From Verrucomicrobiales bacterium (lineage in GTDB: Bacteria; Verrucomicrobiota; Verrucomicrobiia; Verrucomicrobiales; DEV007), in the NCBI GenBank assembly GCA_012960505.1, contig DUBC01000002.1:31599-95598 (forward strand): a DNA stretch of 64,000 nucleotides. The letters are read 5' to 3'. The translations under genes were made by a program, and so were the position numbers. The notes under the pieces were generated by a model. That model had not been told where the DNA came from and searched no databases. It saw only the letters and a program-made list of their open reading frames with translations. Of this stretch, positions 10,401 through 19,074 are shown piece after piece (position 1 is the stretch's first letter; each line of letters starts with the position of its first letter).

Positions 10401-10566
10401 GGCCATGGCACTGGAAACAATTATCTGCGAGGATAGGCCTCACATCGCGATTAAACTCAATTTTTTCAGCAGCCTTTGATGCGGTCACCAAAATTACTCC
10501 CGCAGCTATGAGTAGGGGGCATAAATTATTTTGGGCGAGGTGCCGAATTGGATTAGTGATTAGCAT
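7480..10566 (-). CDS. PSCyt1-DUF1549-DUF1553 exported protein with large insert
   Basis: A large exported protein of the planctomycete-type cytochrome family; the reaction is unknown. The chosen ATG at 10566 gives 1028 residues. An in-frame TTG at 10584 would add six. Order: signal peptide to about residue 33; PSCyt1 domain with a CFQCHG heme-binding CxxCH motif; DUF1549 with HWLDLARYADSNGYQYD and a second CARCHDHKFDAI motif; an insert of roughly 200 residues (about 430-650) resembling a discoidin/carbohydrate-binding module (SRAIDGTTANSNGWAVDG); and a C-terminal DUF1553 with TARVAVNRYWQQLFG and FDAPEREFCTTRRSRTNTP. It heads a two-gene operon with the DUF1501 gene. The insert makes it about 200 residues longer than the two paralogues in this window. 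Confidence 0.9.
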   Translation of the reverse strand: MLITNPIRHLAQNNLCPLLIAAGVILVTASKAAEKIEFNRDVRPILADNCFQCHGPDVKARKAKLRLDQKEGATRDLGGYRAVSPGQPTESELMKRILSDDPEEIMPPPKTKKHLTHEQKEVLRKWIISGADYRDHWAFVRPEKPEIPEIANGPRVKNNIDRFVLTRLKLEELEPAAEARRETLIRRVSFSLTGLPPTLEEIDTFLADKAPGAYNDMVTRYLNSPAYGEHMARHWLDLARYADSNGYQYDTERQQWVWRDWVINAYNSNKPFNEFTIEQLAGDLLPQATEHQRLATGFNRNHGITIEGGIIDEEYRTEYVMDRVVTTSQVWMALTMGCARCHDHKFDAISQKEFYQVFHFFNQVPERGANGFAPKQRLASPLAAAKKAENEKKLAQLMKELEKPVNLDALLDQWASQIALQPKEGWAILSPETMKSTGGATLSKLADNSILAGGANSQKEIYEFTAKTTAGKMTAIRLEALTHKTLPGGGPGRHSNSNFVLSEFELTAISIKKPSQSQAVKFASAIADYSQAGYEVSRAIDGTTANSNGWAVDGPTRKEPATAIFIAALPFGYEGGTLLRFRLRHEADFAAHGMGRPRLSVTADPASSLQLQGIPAGIREIAAIITQKRTKSQSDRLKKYFLTHHNPNKKLKKRIAAIEKQQTASFPETMIMQDRAKPRATHVLHRGQYNEPGEIVSAGVPTIFPAMKENQSNRLGFAQWLMDPDHPLTARVAVNRYWQQLFGIGLVKTAEDFGIQGELPSHPKLLDWLALEFIRSGWDTKHMYSLLLNSATYRQTSHAGAAAYRNDPENRFLTRGPRMRLDAEEIRDSCLASSGLLVKKLGGRSVYPYQPKGLWMELNNRPGYSKEYQQGKGNDLYRRSIYIFWKRTVPSPMLKTFDAPEREFCTTRRSRTNTPMQALALLNGPQFVEAARHLAERMLSEGGETLNERITYGFRLVTARVPVQSELALLRSSYTENLQLFGADKSAAHKLLQVGDSPYNTSLNISKLAAMTSVARLLFNLNETITKG

Positions 10567-10584
10567 ATGACGCTTCTGAATCAA

Positions 10585-10929
10585 TGTTGAATTATTATTT
10601 TTATTTTATTGTTAGCCAAGCCTTGATTGCTTTAAAATCATCAGCAACTGCTGAGGGTTATATTATTTTATTTTAATATGCCAATGGAACTGATTACTTC
10701 GCGCCAATGGAACTGATTATTTCGCGCCAATTGAGTCTGTCGGAAATTGGGGAAATGAACATCATATTAACGGTAAGAACTCTAAAATTGTTTAATAATT
10801 ATAAGAGTGAATAAAAGGTGTTTTTTTTAAGTTTGCTCAATGCTTAGACTTCTAGCACTCTATAGTGTAATAAATATGAATTTTGGGTAGTTATTAAGAG
10901 ATTCAGTAATTTATTTTAATTTTATTTTT
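10585..10929. other. 345-bp intergenic region between divergent genes
   Basis: AT-rich region separating the minus-strand DUF1549/1553 operon from the plus-strand TPR operon. It should hold both promoters, but no convincing -35/-10 pair stands out. The only clear structure is a 23-bp tandem repeat at 10681-10726. No credible small ORF or RNA was seen. Confidence 0.6.
10681..10726. repeat. Tandem 23-bp direct repeat
   Basis: Two adjacent copies (10681-10703 and 10704-10726) of a unit beginning CCAATGGAACTGATTA and ending TTCGCG, differing at one position (C versus T). A third copy appears to begin at 10727 with CCAATTGA and then diverges. It sits mid-way between divergent genes, so a regulatory role is possible but unproven. 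Confidence 0.75.
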
Positions 10930-13900
10930 ATGATCAGAACCATGATGAACCCTTTTCGGTTTTTTCCATTTAGTTTCATTTTTTATCTTTCTTTGATCGT
11001 TCCGGTTGCCGTCGCGCAAGAACCAAAGGAATTATCAGTTCCCAAAAAAGAATCAACGACCAAGAAAGATCCTGCCCTTGACCAATACTATGTGGCGAAT
11101 GCGGCCTTTAATAGAAAGCTTTATCCTGTTGCAGTGAGTCAGTTTGAGGCTTTCCTCGAGAAAAATCCTGATCACTCCAAAGCTGACCTTGCTGGGCAGG
11201 GACTTGCTCTTAGTCTTTATGCTCTCAAACAGTATGAAAAGGCGATGACTCACCTCGATGCTCTTCTTAAGAAAGAGAAACTTGATCCTAAAGTGAGCCG
11301 GGAGCGGCTCGTCATGCTTCATGGTCAGTGCCTGATGATTTCAGGAAAGCGAGTCGATGCGAAGGTATTGTTTCTTGCCGAAATTAAAGAGCTAACGGAT
11401 AAATCCTATCGTGGCGCTGCACTGGCTGCGATCTGTGATGTTAGCTTCAGTGAGAAGAAATGGCTAGATGTGGAAAAGTGGGCTGTTGGCCTCATCGCTT
11501 CTAAGCCGGGACCTGAAGGACTTGCTCGGGTCCTCTATCAGCAGGGCTACGCTAAATATCAACTCAAAAAACCTCAGGAGGCCGTCCAGTCATTGGTTGG
11601 TATTGCCGCATTGGAGGCAAATAAACTTTGGTCAACGAGGGCAAATTATATTCTTGGAGAGTGCTATAATTTACTCAAGGAGTATGGCAAAGCAGAGCAG
11701 TCTTTCTTAGCTGCATTGCCTAGTCTTGGGCCTCCCGAATCTACTGAATGTCATTACAGGTTGGGCATCACTCGATTCACTTTAAAGAAGTATTCGGATA
11801 GCATTGAGGATCTTGGAAAATACATTAAAGATGCGCCTGAGGGTAAGCACATAGCAGAAGCCACCTTTTATATTGCAAGAGCGCACCTTGAAGAAAAAAA
11901 CTTTGAGGAGGCAGGCGCTGCCTTCGCTTCTCTGGGTGCTGGAAAAGGAGCAATAGCGGCGAGAGCAAGTCTATGGAATGCACGAGTCTTTGCCCGTAAC
12001 GGTAAGGATTATGATAAGGCTTCAGAGATTCTGGAGGATGCAACTGTTCGTTTCGCAGAATTAAAAATCATCACCGATCTTCGTTTCGATTATGCGAATG
12101 CGTTAATGGGAAAAAAAGCACCTGACTGGAAGTCAGCACTTGCTCTACTTGGCGAAGTTCAAAAAGATGAAAAATTCGCGCAGCTAGCAGATCTATTGAT
12201 CCAGAAATCCGTGTGCCAACAGAATCTTGCCGATTATGAAAATAGTCTTAGCTCTATTGATGAATTTATTTCTTCATTTCCTGAACACCCACTGAGAGGG
12301 ATCGCTCTGTTTTCGAAAGCGGAAAATTTATTTTTACTTAATAAAATTACGGAAGCGGCTCCTGCATATGCTAATTTCATGAGCAATTTTCCAGAGCATC
12401 CGAACCAATTAATTGCTCAGTTTCGAGTCGTACAGATTAATCATGGACAAGGTCAGTGGGAAGAATGCCTGGAAGCCTCAGCATCTCTCCTCAAAAAGGA
12501 CCTTAAAGGGCCGCTATTTGCTCAATTATATTTTATCATTGGCGACTGTTCTTTCCGTTTAGAGAAATGGGAAGATGCTATTACGCATTTGGAAAACTTT
12601 TCAGCTTCGAATACTTCAGAAGGCAAGGTAACTGCGATTAAAAATTTAGATACTGCCCTGATGCAGTTAGCAGTGGCGCATTCTCGTCAGGGAGATGATG
12701 CTAAGTCCTTATCGAAACTCAAGGCCCTCGTCGACTCTTATTCTGGATCCACTCCTCACCTTCCACTAGCCTTAGCGGAACAGGGTCGCATTGCTTTTGA
12801 GTTAGGCGATTTTAAAGCTGCTCGTACTGCGTTAGAAGGGTTCCTTGAGGAGGACAAGAAAATGTTGAAGCCGTTTTCAGATGGCGCTGAAGGTCAGCGG
12901 CCCAGAGTAATGTATTATCTTGGTTGGGTCGATTCCTCCGAAGCTAAATATGAGTCCGCTGCTGTAAATTTTGGAAAAGTTTTGGACCTTGATGCAAAGC
13001 ACCCGCTCGCTTCTGATGCTGCGTTGCAACGAGGTGTTTCTTTGGTCAATGTCGGAGATTTCAAGTCCTCCAGTAAGCACTTATTAGATGTAATCGAAAA
13101 TTATCCAAAACATGCCAAGCTTTCCAGAGTCATTTATTATGCTGGAATTTCTTTTGCCAGGCAAAGTCAGTGGGATTCAGCCGCGGTGCAGTTCAGCTCC
13201 TTGATTGAAAATTATCCTAGTTCTGATTTTACTGACCGGGCCCTTTATGAATTGGCTTGGTGTAATCGAAGTTCCGAGAAGATTGAGGAAGCGGTGGAAC
13301 TTTATCAGAAACTCTTAAAGGAACATCCTAAAAGTTCACTCGCAGCTAAAGTCCAGAGTGAATTGGCAGAGATGAATTTAAAAGGAGGTAATATTGAGGA
13401 AGTCATCGCTCAGCTAACCGATGCTCTTGAAGGTGTAAAGAATGAGAAGCTTCGCGCTGATATCCGTTACCAGTTAGCAAGCGCTCATCTCAAGGCAGCT
13501 AATTATAAAATTGCGGCAGTCCAATTCGAAGGGATGCTTAAGGATTATCCTGAATCAAAGTTAATGGATCGTATCTTGTTTAATGCTGGTGAGTGTCGGC
13601 TAAAACTTGGTGAGATGGAATCTGCAAGCATACATTTTACTGCTGCAGCTGGAGTCGAAGGGAGTCCGGAGGCGCTTTCTGAATCAGTCATGATGCGGCT
13701 CGGTGAAACTCAGGCTGCTACAGGAAAACATAGCGAAGCTAAAATTACATATGCAGCTTTTCTTGAGCGCTTTAAGGAGAGTCGTTGGAGAAGGAATGCT
13801 TCTTTCGGACTAGCATATGCAACTGACCTTAGCGGGAACTCTGCCGAGGCAATTCCTCTTTACAAGGCATTAGTTTCTTTTGATAACGTTGATCTGTGGA

Positions 13901-14169
13901 CTGTGCGTTCCCGGTATCAGGTTGGGCTATGTTATTTTAATTTAAAGAAATACGAAGAAGCTCTTGTCGAATTTGTGAACCTCGAGATCAATTATCCGCA
14001 ATACCCTAACTGGCAGGCGAAGTCAGTGCTGGGCGTGGGTCGTATTCTTTTGGAACAGAAGAAAACTGATCAGGCTATCGAACAGTTCAAGGAAGTCTTG
14101 AGCCGATACAAGGATGAGGAGGCCATTGGTCTTGCTCGAAATTATCTAGAAAAAATTGAGTCAGAATAG
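10930..14169 (+). CDS. Exported tetratricopeptide-repeat protein (1079 aa)
   Basis: Product not assigned to a named function. After a signal peptide (about residues 1-29, ending in VAVAQ), nearly the whole length consists of TPR-type helical hairpins spaced by about 34-37 residues, many with the pattern Y-x-x-A-x-x-x-F-x-x-F-L-x-x-x-P, for example SQFEAFLEKNPDHSKADLA near residue 70 and VQFEGMLKDYPESKLMDRI near 865. This is the TPR_6/YbgF/BamD-like periplasmic flavour and suggests a protein-protein scaffold in the cell envelope. It is the first gene of a tight cluster: 18 bp separate it from the PD40/toroid fusion gene, which is followed after 1 bp by a sulfatase. The ATG at 10930 has a T-rich leader without a Shine-Dalgarno sequence. 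Confidence 0.85.
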   Translation: MIRTMMNPFRFFPFSFIFYLSLIVPVAVAQEPKELSVPKKESTTKKDPALDQYYVANAAFNRKLYPVAVSQFEAFLEKNPDHSKADLAGQGLALSLYALKQYEKAMTHLDALLKKEKLDPKVSRERLVMLHGQCLMISGKRVDAKVLFLAEIKELTDKSYRGAALAAICDVSFSEKKWLDVEKWAVGLIASKPGPEGLARVLYQQGYAKYQLKKPQEAVQSLVGIAALEANKLWSTRANYILGECYNLLKEYGKAEQSFLAALPSLGPPESTECHYRLGITRFTLKKYSDSIEDLGKYIKDAPEGKHIAEATFYIARAHLEEKNFEEAGAAFASLGAGKGAIAARASLWNARVFARNGKDYDKASEILEDATVRFAELKIITDLRFDYANALMGKKAPDWKSALALLGEVQKDEKFAQLADLLIQKSVCQQNLADYENSLSSIDEFISSFPEHPLRGIALFSKAENLFLLNKITEAAPAYANFMSNFPEHPNQLIAQFRVVQINHGQGQWEECLEASASLLKKDLKGPLFAQLYFIIGDCSFRLEKWEDAITHLENFSASNTSEGKVTAIKNLDTALMQLAVAHSRQGDDAKSLSKLKALVDSYSGSTPHLPLALAEQGRIAFELGDFKAARTALEGFLEEDKKMLKPFSDGAEGQRPRVMYYLGWVDSSEAKYESAAVNFGKVLDLDAKHPLASDAALQRGVSLVNVGDFKSSSKHLLDVIENYPKHAKLSRVIYYAGISFARQSQWDSAAVQFSSLIENYPSSDFTDRALYELAWCNRSSEKIEEAVELYQKLLKEHPKSSLAAKVQSELAEMNLKGGNIEEVIAQLTDALEGVKNEKLRADIRYQLASAHLKAANYKIAAVQFEGMLKDYPESKLMDRILFNAGECRLKLGEMESASIHFTAAAGVEGSPEALSESVMMRLGETQAATGKHSEAKITYAAFLERFKESRWRRNASFGLAYATDLSGNSAEAIPLYKALVSFDNVDLWTVRSRYQVGLCYFNLKKYEEALVEFVNLEINYPQYPNWQAKSVLGVGRILLEQKKTDQAIEQFKEVLSRYKDEEAIGLARNYLEKIESE

Positions 14170-14187
14170 ACTCTGAGGAAGCTCAAA

Positions 14188-17100
14188 ATGAGCTATTATA
14201 ACAGGCTTGCTAAACTCATCTCGGCAATGCGGATACCGCGTTGTTCTTGGCGCTCTATCTTACGAGCTGTTAAGAGTTTGAAGTGGTCAGATATCAAGCG
14301 ATGGTCAGGCCCGGCAGTAGCATTGTTGGTTGTGTTGATCATTCTGTGGAATCTTGGAGGTAAGGCGCGAAGAGAAGTCTGGGCTTACTATACTGACGGA
14401 GAGGATATTCGTATCAGTGCTCAGGAAAACAAAGCCCGTTCTGTTTTGTGGGAACCCCCTTCTCCGACCATTTTATCCAAAGGAGAAGAAAAGGAAAAAT
14501 TGAAGGAGGGTCCGTCCGGAAATTTTGAAGCTGCGTTTTCTGCAGATGGTAGGCAAATGGCCCTAGTCCTTGAACGAGAGAAAGGCTCTGATATTTTCAT
14601 TTCATCTTGGGACGGTAGGGTCTGGTCAGCGCCTGAACTCATTACCAATATCAATACAGATTCTAATGAGAGAGGGCCTGCATTTTCGGCTTCCGGTAAT
14701 TATTTGTATTTTAGCTCTGACCGGAAAGGTGGACACGGAGGTTATGATATTTATGCGGCTCTTTGGAATGGAACCGAATGGGCTAGCGTAAAGGGTCTAG
14801 GTTCAAGCATTAATGGACCAGATAATGAAACGGGACCTGCTCCTTCATCGGATGATTCGATATTATATTTTTCATCGGATCGGAACGGTATCGAGGACCA
14901 GGACATTTATGCAGCCGTACAGACGGCAGAATCAGCCCCACTCCAGTTCGCGGACTCTATTCCGGTGAAGGACCTTAATTCTCGATCCAATGATATTCAG
15001 GCAGCACTCACTAAGAAAGGGTCTCATGTATTTCTTTCTTCGGACCGTGAAGATGATTCAGTTTTTGGTGTTTATATGAGTCGCGTAATTGGCGATGAAG
15101 TTCAATCTCCTGAACGTGTAGACCTTTACATCAAAGAAGATAATGTTACGGATCCGGCAGTGCGAATGGATGGATTTGATCTGCTCTTTAGCACAGATTA
15201 TGGTTCTTCTGCGGGCGATGAAAAAAGTAATTATCGATTATATAAGTCAACTACACGCGAAGTCTTTGGCTATCGAGATTCTAGCCGATGGGAAGAATAT
15301 AAAAATGCTTTAGGAAAATTAAAGTGGTGGTTAATCGCGGCACTGTTAGCTCTCCTCGCTCTTATCTATTTATTAGAAACGTGGCAGGACATTACGAGTC
15401 TATTACATAAGTGCATAGCTGCATCGATGGCCTTGCACTTGCTGCTTTTATTGCTAGCGACGGCCTGGTTCATTACTCAGGAATTTGAACAGCAGAGCGA
15501 AAATTTATCGAGTGAAATTGCTATCAGTTTAGATGCCCTTTCGCAGGAAGAATTGGCTATGGAAAGTGCTCCTGAAGAGGCAGAGATATCTGATCCTAGT
15601 ATCCAGATATCGATCGAGAAGGCCGAGAGTGATTTCAATATCCCGGAACTAAAGCCACAAGAATTAGTTGAGAATGTACCTGAGGTGGAAGCACAATTTC
15701 AGGAATCTATGGATATTGAAATTAAGACTTCACAGGCGGAGGTCCAAGAAGATTCAATGGCTCAGAAAGTGAATGAATCGAGCCTCATAGCTGAGCTCTC
15801 TGAACCTGTTTTGCCTGAGATTGAGGAAGCTTTGTTGGAGGAGGATCGGAACCGAACGACTCAGGACAAAAAAATGGCTGAATCGAATAATGTTTTTGAG
15901 CCTGAGATTGAAAGTACTGAATTATCAAAGGCAGAGATGGATGCGGTTTCTGACAGTGCCGTTGAGAGTGAGACTGGAAGTGAGTCCGTAGCGTCCGGGA
16001 GTCTGGTAGCTGAGGCGACGCAGGCCGAGAGTCAATTAACTGAGTCGGGAGGAGCTTCTCAGGAAGCGGCCCAAACACCAGAGCTTGCATCGGGCAGCTT
16101 ACCTGAGCTTGCGCTTGTAGAGCCTGGAGCTCCTAAGCTTGAGGAAGTGACTGGTGATTCTGGAGCCCAGCAGGCCGATCCATCGAAGGATACCTTTGAA
16201 CCTGGCGGAGGAGTGGCGAGTTTGGAAACAGTTCAGGAGGAAGGAGGCGCTGGTTCTGACAGTGCCGTTGAGAGTGAGACTGGAAGTGAGTCCGTAGCGT
16301 CCGGGAGTCTGGTAGCTGAGGCGACGCAGGCCGAGAGTCAATTAACTGAGTCGGGAGGAGCTTCTCAGGAAGCGGCCCAAACACCAGAGCTTGCATCGGG
16401 AAATCTTCCTGTCTATGCGATCAGTGCCCCATTATTACCTGACTCATTGGAATCGAATCGTAAAGAATTGGATGGTGGAAGCCTAACTGACCTTATTAAA
16501 AAGCATCGTGGTAAGCCATCAATCGATACAATTAAGCAAATGGGAGGTTCGGATGCGACCGAGAAGGCAATCGTTGCTGCCATTGAATGGTTATCTAAAA
16601 ATCAGGAAAAGGATGGGAGATGGGATACGAAACAATTCAACGCTGAAGCAAACTATGATGTTGGAGGAACGAGCCTAGCTTTGCTCTGTTATTATGGCTG
16701 GGGAGTCAGACATGATCGGCAAGGAAAGTATCAGAATAATGTGAAGAAGGCCCTTTCATGGCTCATTAATCAGCAGAATAAAGATGGTAATTTAGCGGTA
16801 TCTGGAAAGATGTATTCTCATGCAATTGGAACCATTGCTCTTTGTGAAGCGTATGGGATAACGAAGGATTCCAATATCAAAATTGCGGCACAGAAAGCAA
16901 TCAGTTACACTATAAGTTCACAACATCCTCAGCGAGGAGGTTGGCGATATAGACCTGGTCAGGACTCCGATACATCAGTGACCGGTTGGCAGTTCATGGC
17001 TTTACATAGTGCCAGGATGGCAGGGATAAATGTTCCAGAAGAGCCATTTGAGTTGGCCCGTCGATGGTTGGATTTTGCTGGTGGTGGTGAGCATGGTGGT

Positions 17101-17538
17101 CTTTATGGCTATAAGGGGCCTAGCGAAATATCGAGAGCGATGGTAGCAACCGGAATGTTTTGTAGGCAACTTGATCTGGTTCCCCCCACGGATCCTCGTA
17201 TGATTGAAAGTGCGCAACTCTTAAAGAATAATCCTCTGAGACCAGTTAATCCGGATCTGTATTATATTTATTATGCGACCCTTGCATTATATCAGCATCA
17301 GGGGCCTATTTGGCAGGACTGGAACAATAAGTTAAAGGAAACACTTCCTAAGATTCAGAACAAGACAGGTAAGAACGCAGGTAGTTGGGATCTGAGTCGA
17401 CTCATGACCAAGGGCGGGGGTCGCGTGGCCAGTACGACCTTAGCGATTCTTAGTTTGGAGGTATATTATAGGATACTCCCAATGTATGGTTTCCGTGGCA
17501 CTGATGTTCCTGAAATTAAGCTGAAAGAAGGCGAATAA
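14188..17538 (+). CDS. Membrane-anchored PD40 beta-propeller / alpha-alpha toroid fusion protein
   Basis: An unusual 1116-residue fusion with no recognised function. Visible parts: a transmembrane helix (about 41-55); PD40/TolB-like beta-propeller repeats (about 110-355) with repeated YFSSDR-type motifs; two further membrane helices (about 379-396 and 408-430); a long acidic Glu/Ser/Ala-rich low-complexity linker (about 435-780) that contains a perfect duplication of 49 codons; and a C-terminal prenyltransferase/squalene-cyclase-like alpha-alpha toroid (about 790-1105) with repeated A-x-x-W-L-x-x-x-Q-x-x-D-G motifs such as AIEWLSKNQEKDGRW and ALSWLINQQNKDGNL. The ALHLLLLLLATAWF helix followed by a long linker resembles TonB-type N-termini, but this is only a resemblance. 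A GAGGA upstream of the ATG and the 18-bp gap suggest coupling to the TPR gene. Confidence 0.75.
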   Translation: MSYYNRLAKLISAMRIPRCSWRSILRAVKSLKWSDIKRWSGPAVALLVVLIILWNLGGKARREVWAYYTDGEDIRISAQENKARSVLWEPPSPTILSKGEEKEKLKEGPSGNFEAAFSADGRQMALVLEREKGSDIFISSWDGRVWSAPELITNINTDSNERGPAFSASGNYLYFSSDRKGGHGGYDIYAALWNGTEWASVKGLGSSINGPDNETGPAPSSDDSILYFSSDRNGIEDQDIYAAVQTAESAPLQFADSIPVKDLNSRSNDIQAALTKKGSHVFLSSDREDDSVFGVYMSRVIGDEVQSPERVDLYIKEDNVTDPAVRMDGFDLLFSTDYGSSAGDEKSNYRLYKSTTREVFGYRDSSRWEEYKNALGKLKWWLIAALLALLALIYLLETWQDITSLLHKCIAASMALHLLLLLLATAWFITQEFEQQSENLSSEIAISLDALSQEELAMESAPEEAEISDPSIQISIEKAESDFNIPELKPQELVENVPEVEAQFQESMDIEIKTSQAEVQEDSMAQKVNESSLIAELSEPVLPEIEEALLEEDRNRTTQDKKMAESNNVFEPEIESTELSKAEMDAVSDSAVESETGSESVASGSLVAEATQAESQLTESGGASQEAAQTPELASGSLPELALVEPGAPKLEEVTGDSGAQQADPSKDTFEPGGGVASLETVQEEGGAGSDSAVESETGSESVASGSLVAEATQAESQLTESGGASQEAAQTPELASGNLPVYAISAPLLPDSLESNRKELDGGSLTDLIKKHRGKPSIDTIKQMGGSDATEKAIVAAIEWLSKNQEKDGRWDTKQFNAEANYDVGGTSLALLCYYGWGVRHDRQGKYQNNVKKALSWLINQQNKDGNLAVSGKMYSHAIGTIALCEAYGITKDSNIKIAAQKAISYTISSQHPQRGGWRYRPGQDSDTSVTGWQFMALHSARMAGINVPEEPFELARRWLDFAGGGEHGGLYGYKGPSEISRAMVATGMFCRQLDLVPPTDPRMIESAQLLKNNPLRPVNPDLYYIYYATLALYQHQGPIWQDWNNKLKETLPKIQNKTGKNAGSWDLSRLMTKGGGRVASTTLAILSLEVYYRILPMYGFRGTDVPEIKLKEGE
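15948..16400 (+). repeat. Perfect 147-bp direct repeat inside the fusion gene
   Basis: Bases 15948-16094 and 16254-16400 are identical over 147 bp, with an offset of 306 bp. Both lengths are multiples of three, so the reading frame is kept. Each copy encodes a segment starting SDSAVESETGSESVASGS and ending PELASG in the acidic linker. The lack of any synonymous difference points to a very recent duplication or to ongoing gene conversion, or conceivably an assembly artefact. Confidence 0.95.
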
Positions 17539-17539
17539 A

Positions 17540-18940
17540 ATGAAAAGGATTCGAGTGTGCTTTTTAAGTGTTACCTTCTTATTGGTTCTCTCAGGTATAG
17601 CGCAATCAAAGGTCAGAAATGTGCTTTTTTTGATTTCAGATGATCTTAAGGCAAGTGTTCTTGGATGCTACGGCAATGAGGTATGCAAGACTTCAAATAT
17701 AGATAAACTAGCGAGTCGGTCTCTTGTCTTTGAAAGGGCCTACTGTCAGGGCACGTCTTGTAATCCTTCTAGAACTTCTCTGATGCACAGTCGGTACATG
17801 GGCAAGTCCGATATGAACCTGGGTAAGTTATTTAGAGATAATTCTTATTATTCTGCGCGGGTAGGGAAGATCTATCATATGCGTGTTCCCGGAGACATCA
17901 TTGCTGGTACTGATGGTTTGGATATTCCTTCTTCGTGGACCGAGAGATTTAATTCTAAAGGGCTTGAGGCGCATACTCCTGGTGATTATGCCTGCCTTAA
18001 CCTGAATATTTTCACTAAAGAACTTGAGGGAAGGCAATCGACAAAGATGCCTCATAGAATGTTTGTGACGGTCAGTTATGATGGTGACGGTTCTGACCAG
18101 CCGGATCATAAGACTTCGACTAAGATAATCGATTTACTAAGAAAGCATAAGGATGAGCCGTTCTTTTTGGCTGCTGGATTTGTGCGGCCTCATTATCCGA
18201 TGGTTCAACCTAAAAAGTATTTTGATCAATATCCTTATGAAAAAATGAAGTTGCCTTTACAGGCTCCTAATGATCTCCAAGATATCCCTAAATCAGGGTT
18301 GGCTTCGACCAGGTCCGGAACAAACAGTATAGGTAAGTATCCTGAGAATCAGAAACGGATGTGGTCAGGATACTATGCTTCGACCCAGTTCATGGATGAG
18401 CAGGTAGGCAGGATATTGGATGAACTGGATAGGCTTGGTCTAAGGGATAGTACTGCAATTGTTTTCACCAGTGATCATGGGTATCATCTCGGAGAACATA
18501 CTTTCTGGCAAAAAAGTAATTTACACGAAGAAGTTCTCCGGGTGCCTCTGATGATTTCTGTTCCCGGCATGAAGTCGGGGCGGACCCAATCAATAGTGGA
18601 GTTAGTTGATTTGATGCCTACCTTAGCAGAAATTTGTGACATCAATGTCCCTTCTACAGTTCAAGGGAAGAGTCTTTTGCCTGTTCTCAAGAATCATTCG
18701 GTTTCCGTGAAGGAGGGTGCCCTTTCCTTTCATAGAGGAGGAATTTCATATAGAGTCAATGGATGGTCATATACTCGATATAAAGGAGGGGCGGAGGAGT
18801 TTTATGATATGAAGAAAGATCCTGAGCAATTTCTCAATCTGGCATCGCAAGATGATAATAAATACATATCTCAGCTGAAAAAAATGCGATCCAATTTTGA
18901 CAAAAGACTTAAGATTCTTGATCCAAAAGCTAAAAAATAG
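17540..18940 (+). CDS. Secreted sulfatase, iduronate-2-sulfatase-like
   Basis: Formylglycine sulfatase of 466 residues with a signal peptide (about 1-23), metal-binding VLFLISDDLKASVLGCYG, and the maturation motif CNPSR at Cys74 (C-x-P-S-R). The order of later landmarks (GKIYHMRVPGD, FFLAAGFVRPHYPMVQPKKYFD, FTSDHGYHLGEHTFWQKSNLHEE) fits the iduronate-2-sulfatase/choline-sulfatase-like subgroup, which in this phylum is usually a polysaccharide sulfatase. The ATG lies 1 bp after the stop of the fusion gene, with AGAAGG just upstream, so translation is probably coupled. A weak hairpin overlaps the stop codon (18938-18957) but has no T-run. Confidence 0.92.
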   Translation: MKRIRVCFLSVTFLLVLSGIAQSKVRNVLFLISDDLKASVLGCYGNEVCKTSNIDKLASRSLVFERAYCQGTSCNPSRTSLMHSRYMGKSDMNLGKLFRDNSYYSARVGKIYHMRVPGDIIAGTDGLDIPSSWTERFNSKGLEAHTPGDYACLNLNIFTKELEGRQSTKMPHRMFVTVSYDGDGSDQPDHKTSTKIIDLLRKHKDEPFFLAAGFVRPHYPMVQPKKYFDQYPYEKMKLPLQAPNDLQDIPKSGLASTRSGTNSIGKYPENQKRMWSGYYASTQFMDEQVGRILDELDRLGLRDSTAIVFTSDHGYHLGEHTFWQKSNLHEEVLRVPLMISVPGMKSGRTQSIVELVDLMPTLAEICDINVPSTVQGKSLLPVLKNHSVSVKEGALSFHRGGISYRVNGWSYTRYKGGAEEFYDMKKDPEQFLNLASQDDNKYISQLKKMRSNFDKRLKILDPKAKK

Positions 18941-19074
18941 GACAAAAATAAGTCCTAAATTGATTATTTAAATCATTATGACAAAGAGTCTCAAAGCTTT
19001 TAAAGAAAGTTCATAATATTTTAGGAAAGTTCATCGTATATCTGTAGTATTATTCTTATTATCCGTTGCCAATC

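Noticed and set aside
15785..16396. Two similar minus-strand open frames (101 and 87 aa) suggesting a duplicated antisense gene
   Set aside because: They are alike only because both cover the 147-bp direct repeat in the acidic linker; no start signal or known domain.
18938..18957. TAGGAC/GTCCTA hairpin overlapping the stop of the second sulfatase gene as a terminator
   Set aside because: Six-bp stem with no T-run after it; too weak to call.
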